This document shows positions 1-6,466 of a DNA stretch of 8,611 nucleotides, piece after piece. The DNA is from Actinobacteria bacterium UBA4719 (GTDB lineage Bacteria; Actinomycetota; Actinomycetes; Actinomycetales; Dermatophilaceae), in the NCBI GenBank assembly GCA_002404345.1, contig DHJN01000255.1:1-8611 (forward strand), written 5' to 3'. How positions within the stretch are numbered: position 1 is the first letter of the stretch; each line of letters begins with the position of its first letter. Under the pieces are notes generated by a model. It did not search any database. It worked only from the letters and a program-made list of their open reading frames with translations, and was not told the DNA's origin. The position numbers and the translations under genes were made by a program.

Positions 1-94
1 GCCAGAAGTGCGGAACGTCAGCTAAAAGAGCCGTAGCCTTATCCGTCCTCAAGCGTCAACGGGCAGCTCTGTCCGTTTCGACGTGACCACGTAG

Positions 95-387
95 GGGCCG
101 CAAGAGCCAGGACTTTCGAAGCCCACACCCCAAGCGGAGCGCTTCGCTGCGATCTACGGGCAGCGCAAAATCATCGAGTCCTACTTCTCCTGGCTCGAGA
201 GCTGCTTCGTGCACAAGGACCGCCACGCCAGCTGGGGCCAGGACGCCCAGACCCTCCACCTGGTCGGCGCCGCCCTGCTGCACAACACCCACGCGTGGGC
301 CACCTGGCCAACCGCCACCCGGGTGCAGCCGAAGTGCTCGCCACCCAACTGCGGGAAACCTACGGCAGCGCCCAACAGGCCAGCTGA
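95..387 (+). pseudogene. Probable transposase C-terminal remnant, frameshifted
   Basis: An open frame begins after a stop at 92-94 and from about 137 reads as a plausible protein: ERFAAIYGQRKIIESYFSWL, then a segment with CFVHKDRHASWGQDAQTLHL and VGAALLHNTHA. The pattern of an arginine/isoleucine-glutamate-serine stretch followed by W-L and a basic KDRH segment resembles the C-terminal part of DDE transposases, where the glutamate would be the last acidic catalytic residue; I do not recognise the IS family. After about 292 this frame turns into proline/cysteine/threonine-rich sequence typical of out-of-frame reading, while the frame starting at 295 gives VGHLANRHPGAAEVLATQL and ends at TGA 385-387. 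I infer a one-base deletion near 293-295. The N-terminal majority is absent and no terminal inverted repeats are visible, so this is a relic, not an active IS. It could instead be another protein family. Confidence 0.5.
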
Positions 388-465
388 AGCCAGCGACTGC
401 GCCGGGTCCCGGACTCCGAACAGTGAACCAGCGTCCCACGCGACGCACCACACCCGGAGCCCCCA

Positions 466-855
466 ATGCCGACCCACGACCGGTTCAACTACCGCCGCCT
501 GCTCATACGAACCGACCCCACCTGCAACGGCGCCAACACCGCCGCACGCATCACCGCCCGGCTGGACACAGCCGCGGTAATCGCCCTCGACCTGGAAAAC
601 ACCCTGCCCGTCATCGCCGGGATCTGGGCCGAGGTCAGCCCCGACCCCGACACCCTGTCGGAGATGCTGGCCATCCTCACCGGCTTCATCGACCGGGCCG
701 CCCCGCAAAGCGTGACTAGCTGGGATCAGGTCAGCGCCACGACGGTCAACACTCCTCCAGGCCAAGCCAGGCGGACACCCTGCTTTTGGTTGGTGGCGAA
801 CGACCGGTCCACTAGGCTACCTGCGGTGTCTGGTTCCTCCCGCAGTTGTTCCTAG
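466..855 (+). CDS. Small hypothetical protein
   Basis: A 129-codon ORF begins at ATG 466, with GGAG at a usable distance upstream. Residues 1 to about 84 look like a real protein, with balanced composition and alternating charged and hydrophobic helix-like stretches around AVIALDLENTLPVIAGIWAEV and LSEMLAILTGFIDRAAP. No signal peptide, membrane segment or catalytic motif is seen and I do not recognise the family. From about residue 85 (nt 718) it becomes low-quality sequence (VNTPPGQARRTPCFWLV) that overlaps the candidate tRNA promoter, so the original stop may have been lost and the tail may be read-through into non-coding DNA. It lies 78 bp after the transposase relic on the same strand and may belong to that older mobile debris. 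Reading-frame reality is moderately supported; function is unknown. Confidence 0.45.
   Translation: MPTHDRFNYRRLLIRTDPTCNGANTAARITARLDTAAVIALDLENTLPVIAGIWAEVSPDPDTLSEMLAILTGFIDRAAPQSVTSWDQVSATTVNTPPGQARRTPCFWLVANDRSTRLPAVSGSSRSCS
790..818 (+). promoter_or_regulatory. Candidate sigma-A-type promoter for tRNA-Lys
   Basis: TTGGTG (790-795) and TAGGCT (813-818) are separated by exactly 17 bp, a good match for an actinobacterial housekeeping promoter driving a stable RNA. Transcription would start near 825, leaving a leader of about 70 nt before the tRNA. The assignment rests on consensus matching only. Confidence 0.42.
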
Positions 856-889
856 GGTTGTTCCTAGGGTTTCTCCTAGGGTTGTTCCC
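846..889 (+). repeat. 12-bp tandem repeat with CCTAGG palindromes
   Basis: Two identical copies of TTGTTCCTAGGG (846-857, 858-869) are followed by a variant TTTCTCCTAGGG (870-881) and a partial copy TTGTTCCC (882-889). Each full unit contains the palindrome CCTAGG, so three palindromes are spaced exactly 12 bp apart. The array ends 7 bp before the tRNA and would fall in its transcribed leader if the promoter at 790-818 is right. Its function is unknown; it could be a protein-binding array, an RNA-processing signal or simple slippage. Confidence 0.8.
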
Positions 890-896
890 ATACCCC

Positions 897-969
897 GGGC
901 CTCTAGCTCAGTTGGTAGAGCTGCGGACTTTTAATCCGTAGGTCGTCGGTTCGAGCCCGACGGGGCCCA
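897..969 (+). tRNA. tRNA-Lys (anticodon TTT)
   Basis: A complete 73-nt cloverleaf can be folded by eye. The acceptor stem pairs GGGCCTC with GGGGCCC (one T-G wobble) and has an A discriminator. The D arm is GCTC/GAGC, the anticodon stem GCGGA/TCCGT carries the loop CTTTTAA with anticodon TTT, the variable loop is AGGTC, and the T arm is GTCGG-TTCGAGC-CCGAC. CCA is not encoded; the next bases are CTAA. The gene is the integration target of the neighbouring element, whose integrase stop codon starts at the very next base, so the tRNA 3' half is probably supplied by the element's attachment core. Transcription of tRNA and integrase converges here. Confidence 0.96.
938..969 (+). other. Inferred attachment-site core (one element end)
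   Basis: Tyrosine integrases of actinobacterial integrative elements commonly recombine in the 3' half of a tRNA gene, around the T-arm inverted repeat, and lie next to that site. Here the integrase ends one base after the tRNA, so the crossover must lie within or just before the T arm and acceptor stem. Exact ends cannot be set because no second copy of the tRNA 3' sequence was found in this window. Confidence 0.5.
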
Positions 970-2121
970 CTAACCCAATTCCGTTGTGGCAGAACGGATT
1001 TGAGTCACGTTGGTTTTCTTGGCTTTGGCCTCATCCTTGGCCTCAGTACACATCGAGTACACATGAGCCTCGTCCATGCGGTCCGCGAGGCCGTCGAGGT
1101 CGTCGTCGAACAGGCCCGCGTACACGTCCAGAGTCATCGCGGCCGAGGCGTGCCCGAGCATCCTCTGAACCGCCTTCACATTGGCCCCTGAACTGATCGC
1201 CAGTGAAGCCGCTGTATGTCGCAGCTCGTGAGGTGTCAATCCGTCCAGGCTGGCCTTGACTGCCGCCGGATTGAACACGTCCCTGCGAAAGTTCCCGTTC
1301 CGCAGCACCCCGCCACGCGCCCCGGTGAACATGAGGTCTTTCGGACCCTTGCCAGCCTTGAGGACGTCCAGCTCGTCAACGAGGAACTTGGGGATCGGCA
1401 CCGACCTGTGTTGGTGGTTCTTCGGGTCCCCCCAGACCAGCTTCCCATCAGGCTCAGTCACCGACTCCGCGACGTTGATCCTTCGACGCATCGTGTCAAC
1501 CCGCCCGACTCGCAGAGCTGCGAGCTCGCCCCAACGAAGCCCGCAGAAAGCCAGAACGAGGATGACCGTCCGCCACTCCCCCGCCGCGTCTGCCAGAGCG
1601 GTGACCTGCTCATGGGTGAGGAACGTCTTCTCCGGCTTCCCGGCTCTCGGGAGCTTCACACCGATGGCAGGGTTAGAGGACAGCCGCTTGCTCCGGACAG
1701 CTGTCTCCAAGAGCAGCGAGAACACCCGGTGAGCTTGTCGGACCGTCGACCCCGACAGCCCCGAGCTGGTCATGTCGGAGACCCATCCCTGGACTTCCAG
1801 GAAGTCGACGTCGTGCAGGCTACAGCCGCCCCACTTCGGCAGGATCTGGACTTTGAGCAGACCCCTGTACCGGGTGCGCGTCGAAGGCTTCAAGTGCCCC
1901 TGGGCCGCAATCCACTTCTCCGACCACGGCGCCACCTTCATCTGGCCAGCCTGCGGATCTAGGTATGCACCCCGGCGCATGTCGGTCCGGACCTCGGCCT
2001 CATAGTCGACCGCAGCCTTCTCCGAGACGAAGGTCCGCGCCTTCTGCTTCCCGCTCGGGTCCCGGTAGCGGACCAGGAAGCGCTCCTGGCCACGGATCTG
2101 CCGACGCTCAATGCTTGCCAT
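970..2121 (-). CDS. int: Site-specific tyrosine recombinase (integrase)
   Basis: This 383-residue protein would integrate and excise the element at tRNA-Lys by strand exchange through a covalent 3'-phosphotyrosine. Residues 1-60 form a basic arm-binding-like region (RYRDPSGKQKARTF), about 65-155 the SAM-like core-binding domain, and about 165-345 the catalytic domain. The full catalytic set is visible: R196 in GLRWGE, K234 in the DPKNHQHRSVPI beta-hairpin, H298 and R301 in HELRHTAAS, H324 in MLGH, and nucleophile Y334 in LDVYAG. ATG 2121 is chosen because GGAGGG (plus-strand 2130-2135) lies 8 nt upstream. Length is normal and no residue is missing, so it looks functional. It lies 198 bp downstream of the xis relic and its TAG stop abuts the tRNA. 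The C-terminal tail after 350 is lysine/alanine-rich and overlaps the candidate tRNA terminator. Confidence 0.96.
   Translation of the reverse strand: MASIERRQIRGQERFLVRYRDPSGKQKARTFVSEKAAVDYEAEVRTDMRRGAYLDPQAGQMKVAPWSEKWIAAQGHLKPSTRTRYRGLLKVQILPKWGGCSLHDVDFLEVQGWVSDMTSSGLSGSTVRQAHRVFSLLLETAVRSKRLSSNPAIGVKLPRAGKPEKTFLTHEQVTALADAAGEWRTVILVLAFCGLRWGELAALRVGRVDTMRRRINVAESVTEPDGKLVWGDPKNHQHRSVPIPKFLVDELDVLKAGKGPKDLMFTGARGGVLRNGNFRRDVFNPAAVKASLDGLTPHELRHTAASLAISSGANVKAVQRMLGHASAAMTLDVYAGLFDDDLDGLADRMDEAHVYSMCTEAKDEAKAKKTNVTQIRSATTELG
980..1003 (+). terminator. Weak candidate terminator for tRNA-Lys
   Basis: TCCGTT (980-985) and AACGGA (993-998) form a 6-bp stem with a 7-nt loop, followed by TTTG. 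It starts 11 nt after the tRNA and lies within the last codons of the convergent integrase gene. The stem is short and the T-run minimal, so the call is tentative. Confidence 0.35.
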
Positions 2122-2129
2122 GACCTTGA

Positions 2130-2135
2130 CCCTCC
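2130..2135 (-). promoter_or_regulatory. Ribosome binding site of int
   Basis: Minus-strand GGAGGG lies 8 nt before ATG 2121 and fixes the integrase start. Confidence 0.7.
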
Positions 2136-2234
2136 AGTGCCTGTCGTGTTTCCGTCTGGCGCTGCTCCATGGTCCCGAATGAGACCTTCGACGTCTTGCT
2201 ACATCGCCCGGAGCCTCATGACGTCATCCCGCGC

Positions 2235-2259
2235 CTTGCCTTTGTGCTTCCAAGGCAGG
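2235..2259. repeat. Inverted repeat between xis relic and int
   Basis: CTTGCCTT and AAGGCAGG pair over 8 positions, one of them a T-G wobble, around a 9-nt spacer. The perfect palindrome ATGACGTCAT lies just before it at 2218-2227. Both sit in the 198-bp gap between xis and int, where recombinase or regulator sites would be plausible, but no function can be assigned. Confidence 0.35.
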
Positions 2260-2319
2260 CTACGTCCGGGTGCTGACGTTCCGTGTCGAGTTCCCGCGAG
2301 CCGGTGACTTGACCAGGAC

Positions 2320-2548
2320 TCATGCGGCGGTGGGTCCGTCGCTCTGATTTTGCAGCCAGGTGGTGACTTCGTGGTGCCAGTAGCGCACGCCGCGGCCGAT
2401 GCGGAAGCTGCGGGGACCGGTGCCGAGGTGGCGCCAGTAGCGCAAGGTGGCGACGGGGACGCGGACGATGTCGGCGAACTTCGCCGATGGTGAGCAGTTC
2501 GTCGTCGCGCCCGCGCTGCGCGCCAGGTTTGTCGTCTTTGTTGTTCAC
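2320..2548 (-). pseudogene. xis: Excisionase (HTH_17/MerR-like), frameshifted
   Basis: Excisionases are small winged-helix proteins that bind beside the attachment site and steer the integrase towards excision. The gene starts at GTG 2548, fixed by a strong AAGGAG 7 nt upstream. The first 24 codons read normally, ending DDELLTIGEV. One surplus base at 2480-2481 then throws the frame out. Reading on in the restored frame gives ADIVRVPVATLRYWRHLGTG, then PRSFRIGRGVRYW and EVTTWLQNQ, a textbook HTH_17 excisionase fold, and ends at TGA 2320-2322 for a 75-residue product. Unrestored, translation continues as arginine/proline/histidine-rich nonsense to 2216. It lies between relaxase and integrase on the same strand, the usual place. 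A single-base sequencing error is the main alternative to true inactivation. Confidence 0.85.
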
Positions 2549-2555
2549 GGTTTTG

Positions 2556-2561
2556 CTCCTT
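2556..2561 (-). promoter_or_regulatory. Ribosome binding site of xis
   Basis: Minus-strand AAGGAG lies 7 nt before the GTG start at 2548, which is the evidence that translation really begins there and that the frameshift lies inside the gene. Confidence 0.75.
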
Positions 2562-2776
2562 GGTGGTGTGCGTTTCCGGTGGGCGGTCAGGCTCTCTCCA
2601 CCTTCCCTAAGGCAGTGGTTGAGGGCCTGCCGGTCACCCTGGTAGGCACTTTTTCGTTACTGTCGTGGACAGCTGGATCGAAACGTGATCCGTCGCCGTG
2701 GGGAAGCAACGGAAGCTGCTTGCTCTCGGGGCCCGGATTCGGGGACGTCTGCGGGCGACTTCTACCCAGGTGGTTC

Positions 2777-5700
2777 TCACCGCCCAATCCCTTGACCTCG
2801 GCCGCGATCGGGTGTCGAAGACACCCGATCCTCGGGGCGGACCCGGATGGGCGTCGTGGCTGCGGTGGCGGCGAGCCACGCTGCGTCACGGTCGGCTTCC
2901 TGAGCTTCGGCGCGCTGGACCTGCCAGTTCTCCCATTCGGTTTGAAGCCGCCCGGGCGTCAGGGTGCGGATCGCGGGCTCCTGCCGGAGCGCGCCGACAC
3001 GTTCCTGAGCCCGGCGGACCTGGTCGGTGAGTTCGGCGGCGGCGTGTTCGGTTTCGGTTAGGAGACCGGTGAGGTCGTCGGCGTAGGCGAGGTTGCCGAA
3101 CCCGACCAGCCGCCGTGAGAGTGACCCCGCCGCAGCAGTGCGGGCGTCGTCGGCCTCATGCGCCGCAGCGGTGGCGCTCTGGGCGGTGGCGGCGAGCTGC
3201 CGGTGGTCAGGGTGGGCCTGCTCAGCGGTGTTCTGGGCGTGGCTGGTGATCACCTGGTGGAGCGCGGAGGTGGCCGTGTAGGGCATCGCTGCAGCCAGCT
3301 CGTCGACCCCTGCCGGGAGCTGCTGGAGCACGGGCCGCCAGGTCTGCGCCCAATCCTGCAGGTGGGCGCGAGCCCGCCGCGCGTCGCCGCGATGGCGCCC
3401 GAAGCGCCCGCTGCCGCCGCGGATCCTCTCGGCCGCCGCCGATGCCGCCGGGTAGTCGTTGTCCCACCGTCCACGAAGGGCCTCAGCGATCCGGCCAGCG
3501 CCCGTTTTGATGCTGGTCGCGGCCTGGTCGGCTCGGGTGCGGGCGTGATCGGCGGCCGCCCAGGCATTCTCGGCGGCCTTGTCCAACCGTGCCAGCTGCG
3601 GGTCGGACCCGGCCCGGATCGAGACCACCTCGGCGAGCTGGTCGCGCAGGTGGTGGGTTGCGGCAAGCCGTTCGGACAGGTCTGCCTCGGTGGTCCAGGC
3701 CCGGTACACCTCGGCCAGCACCTGAGCCTGGGGCCGCTGCGGTGCGTACTTGTCGGCTTCGCCGGCGGCCAGCCGTGCGGCGTGGGCGGGTCCAAGGTCG
3801 GCGCGGTCGCGGCTGAACGCGCCGACCCACTGTGCCCGGGCATCCTGGATCGACTCAGCGACGAGGTGGGCGATGTTGGTGTCGCGGCCGCGGGTCATAC
3901 CGACGTACGCGCCCGCGGCGCCGGTGTGCTCGCCGAGCAGCAGGTGTCCGACGCTGGTGGTTTCGCCTTGCGCGCCGTAGCTGGTGGTCGCGTAGGCGAG
4001 CTCGACGTGCTGGCGGACATAGGAGGGCGGCAGTACCGCCTGTTGGCCTGTGCTGCCGGTGAGCGTGGCGGTTCCGTCTTCGGCGATGCCGGTCAGGGTC
4101 CAGGTGTCGCGGTTGGCCACCTGCAGGGCTCGGTCGTTGCGGCGCGTCGCGACCCGGTCACCGACCCCGATCCGCTCCCCTGCCTGGGTCGTGATCGCCG
4201 CAGTGTCCTGGACCCGCCCGGCTGCCACGAGGCGGTCACGGATCGCGCCGTTCAGGGCGCCGACCTGCTCACGGGTGTCAGCCATCACCAGTACCCCGTG
4301 CTCGCCGCTGATGATGCTCGCGGCTGCCAGGACAGCCAGCGCCTGGGTGCGCTCGGCGTCGGTGGGGTAGATGCGGATTTGCTCGCGGGCCACTAAGGCG
4401 TCGAAGACCCCACCAGATGCGGCACCAGTCGCCGCACCCCGACGCTCACCACTTGGCTCACCACCCACACAGAGGGGTTCACCGGTGCGCATCGCGAGGC
4501 TGATCCGGGCGTACTGGGGATCGCTGAACCGGTGGACGACATCCAGGGTCAGGCACCCTTGGGATGCGGCCCAGCGCACGGCGAGGTCAAGGACCCCGCC
4601 GCGGCCCACAGCGGGCAGCTGGTGGCGGTCCCCTACGAACGCGACCCGGGCCCCGCTCTCATCAGCAATCCTCAGCAGGGCGCGGGCGGTGTCCTGGTCG
4701 AGCATCCCGGCCTCGTCGACCAGCAGCAGGTCACCGGCCCGCAACGCCGCCTGCGGTGACGGGCCGGTGTAGGCCTTGCCGGTCTGCGGGTCGCGGTGAC
4801 CCTCACGCTGGCCCGGCTCGAGCCGGGTCCAGACGCTGTGGTCGTCCCAGCGGTAGCCGTACTGGTGGGCGAGCCAGGCCGCTGAGAACGCGCGGCTGCC
4901 CAGCTCCAGGGCGGCGACGGTGGCTGCCTTCAGGGTCGGGGTCACCACGACCAGCCGGTGGCCTTGCTGGGCCAGTGCTGTTCTGGCGGCGGCAAGGGTG
5001 GTGGTCTTGCCGGCCCCTGCGGCCCCTTCGACCACCAGCAGGGTTCCGGTACCCGCCAGGGCAGCGACAACCTCACGCTGGGCGACATCGAGGAAGGCCG
5101 CGGGCTCGATGTCGGCCTCGAGCACGGCCGGGACTGGGGACTCTTGGGCCCGGGCGATCATCGCAGCGGTGATGTCGGCTTCGACCTCCAAGACCGCCGG
5201 TGACGTCAGGGCCCGGACATGCTCCGGGACCCCGCGCCAGAGGGACCCGTCGCGGTGGGTCAGCAGTGGGACGCACGCGTGCAGGGCGCGGGCCGTGAGG
5301 TCCTCGGCCAGCTCCAGGCGCACCGCGGCCTGCGCCACCAGACCTGTGCGGGCGATCAGCTGCTCGACCTCTCCGCGGACGTCGGCGGCGTTCCAGCCCG
5401 AGCGGCGTGCCCCCAGCCGGGCCACGACCTGTTCCACCGCCGCGTCGCGATCCAGCGCCCCAGGCCGCACAACAGCCCTGCCAGCACCGACAAGACCGGC
5501 ATGGTCCACCGCAACCCGGCCTGCAGCCTGAGGGTCGGGGCGGTAACCCAGCTCGGTCAGCTCTTCGACCCACGCCTGGACCAGCTGGGTGCCGTCGGCC
5601 GGGATCACCTTGTCGGGGCGGGCATCAGCCCACGCACGCCGGTCCCAGGCCCGCCGCATCTTCGGGCCGGGCTCGGCTCCGGGGTTGGCGGCCCGCCACT

Positions 5701-6466
5701 GGGCCTCGTACCGGTCGATGTTGCGGACGATCTGCCCGGCCCTGGCGCTGAACGGCCCGACGTAGGCGACCAGCTCGGCGACCTCGCCAGACTCGTAGTC
5801 CAGGGTGTAGCCGCGGGCGGCCAGCGCGGCCCGGAACCCCGGGTCCGTCATCACCGCCGCATGACCAATCCCGTTGATCGCGTCCAGTGCGTCCCGGACC
5901 CCGACGGTGTGCAGTCCCCGCCAGGTGCCTTCGGCGAAGACGCGGGCATTGACCTGTAGGTGCAGATGCCGGTGCGGATCCCCAGCCCGGGAGGTGTAGT
6001 GCCGCACCACCGCGGCCTGGATCTGCTGCACTGGGACCTGTACCTGACGGCCTCGCGGTCCGACCCGGGTGGTTGCGTGCTCGGCCAGCCAGCCGATGAT
6101 CTGCTCGGCCGCGCGGTCCTGCGCACCGTCATAAGCCGCCGCGATCTCGGGATGCAGGACCGCGGCCAACGACCACGACTTCGGGCCGTTGACCACGACC
6201 TCCACAAACCGCACAGCCTGGTCATCGGCGCGCACCCTCCCCTTGGGCGCACCCGTGTCGGGGTCGTACCCGCCGACCCACGCCTCGTAGGCGTCGCCGT
6301 TCAGCGTTCCCTCACGGCGCACCCCCGCCTCAGGCGAGGCGAGGTAACGCTGCGCAACGCCAGTGCCTTCGGCAAGGTAGTAGTCATCAGCACGGCCGCG
6401 ATCGGCCTCGACATAACTGCGCGCAGCAGCCGCCGAACCGCGATACACCTTTAAGCCACCATGCAT
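2777..6466 (-). CDS. MobF-family conjugative relaxase with RecD-like helicase
   Basis: This 1229-residue protein would nick the element at its origin of transfer, stay covalently bound to the 5' end and unwind the DNA for export. The relaxase domain spans about 1-330: it opens MHGGLKVYRG, has adjacent Tyr29-Tyr30 (candidate nucleophiles), and the metal-binding triad H165, H167, H169 in PHRHLHLQVN. The helicase spans about 455-875: Walker A GAAGAGKTTT (481-490), Walker B LLLVDEAGML (580-589), VGDRHQLPAVG (611-621), then YATTSYGAQGET (825-836) and YVGMTRGRD (854-862). The remainder, to 1229, is alanine/arginine-rich and probably helical or coiled-coil. I start it at ATG 6466 because family homology begins there; the frame stays open upstream only as antisense of the kinase gene. 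No convincing Shine-Dalgarno or promoter precedes it, so expression is uncertain. A glycine-rich stretch at about 664-686 interrupts the helicase. Confidence 0.93.
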   Translation of the reverse strand: MHGGLKVYRGSAAAARSYVEADRGRADDYYLAEGTGVAQRYLASPEAGVRREGTLNGDAYEAWVGGYDPDTGAPKGRVRADDQAVRFVEVVVNGPKSWSLAAVLHPEIAAAYDGAQDRAAEQIIGWLAEHATTRVGPRGRQVQVPVQQIQAAVVRHYTSRAGDPHRHLHLQVNARVFAEGTWRGLHTVGVRDALDAINGIGHAAVMTDPGFRAALAARGYTLDYESGEVAELVAYVGPFSARAGQIVRNIDRYEAQWRAANPGAEPGPKMRRAWDRRAWADARPDKVIPADGTQLVQAWVEELTELGYRPDPQAAGRVAVDHAGLVGAGRAVVRPGALDRDAAVEQVVARLGARRSGWNAADVRGEVEQLIARTGLVAQAAVRLELAEDLTARALHACVPLLTHRDGSLWRGVPEHVRALTSPAVLEVEADITAAMIARAQESPVPAVLEADIEPAAFLDVAQREVVAALAGTGTLLVVEGAAGAGKTTTLAAARTALAQQGHRLVVVTPTLKAATVAALELGSRAFSAAWLAHQYGYRWDDHSVWTRLEPGQREGHRDPQTGKAYTGPSPQAALRAGDLLLVDEAGMLDQDTARALLRIADESGARVAFVGDRHQLPAVGRGGVLDLAVRWAASQGCLTLDVVHRFSDPQYARISLAMRTGEPLCVGGEPSGERRGAATGAASGGVFDALVAREQIRIYPTDAERTQALAVLAAASIISGEHGVLVMADTREQVGALNGAIRDRLVAAGRVQDTAAITTQAGERIGVGDRVATRRNDRALQVANRDTWTLTGIAEDGTATLTGSTGQQAVLPPSYVRQHVELAYATTSYGAQGETTSVGHLLLGEHTGAAGAYVGMTRGRDTNIAHLVAESIQDARAQWVGAFSRDRADLGPAHAARLAAGEADKYAPQRPQAQVLAEVYRAWTTEADLSERLAATHHLRDQLAEVVSIRAGSDPQLARLDKAAENAWAAADHARTRADQAATSIKTGAGRIAEALRGRWDNDYPAASAAAERIRGGSGRFGRHRGDARRARAHLQDWAQTWRPVLQQLPAGVDELAAAMPYTATSALHQVITSHAQNTAEQAHPDHRQLAATAQSATAAAHEADDARTAAAGSLSRRLVGFGNLAYADDLTGLLTETEHAAAELTDQVRRAQERVGALRQEPAIRTLTPGRLQTEWENWQVQRAEAQEADRDAAWLAATAATTPIRVRPEDRVSSTPDRGRGQGIGR
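2806..2830. repeat. Perfect 11-bp hairpin inside the relaxase 3' end
   Basis: GATCGGGTGTC (2806-2816) and GACACCCGATC (2820-2830) are exact inverted repeats around a 3-nt loop (GAA on this strand, TTC on the coding strand). It encodes relaxase residues around DRVSSTPDR. No T-run follows on either strand, so a simple intrinsic terminator is not supported. An RNA stability hairpin, a U-tract-less terminator or a recombination/nicking signal are possible. Confidence 0.75.

Larger units (their letters stand above)
938..6466. mobile_element. Remnant of a tRNA-Lys-integrated mobilisable element
   Basis: The element comprises the attachment core in the tRNA, integrase, excisionase relic and MobF relaxase, all three genes on the minus strand pointing towards the tRNA. 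This is the recombination and DNA-processing set of an actinobacterial integrative mobilisable element. A TraB/FtsK-like transfer ATPase, replication initiator and KorSA-like regulator, which full conjugative actinobacterial elements carry, are not visible. The right border is unknown: the relaxase start is given as the last certain element position, but the kinase gene up to 7934 may be cargo. With xis broken and no flanking repeat found, autonomous excision is doubtful. Confidence 0.65.

Noticed and set aside
1216..1962. Plus-strand 248-codon frame within the integrase gene
   Set aside because: It is antisense to a complete catalytic integrase domain and has no recognisable protein features.
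2549..2776. Origin of transfer or xis promoter in the relaxase-xis gap
   Set aside because: Only 5-bp inverted repeats and a poor -35/-10 pair are visible, too weak to call either feature, although the location would suit both.
3158..4396. Plus-strand 412-codon frame within the relaxase gene
   Set aside because: Antisense shadow in GC-rich sequence; composition is glycine/arginine/valine-rich without motifs, while the minus strand carries the helicase.
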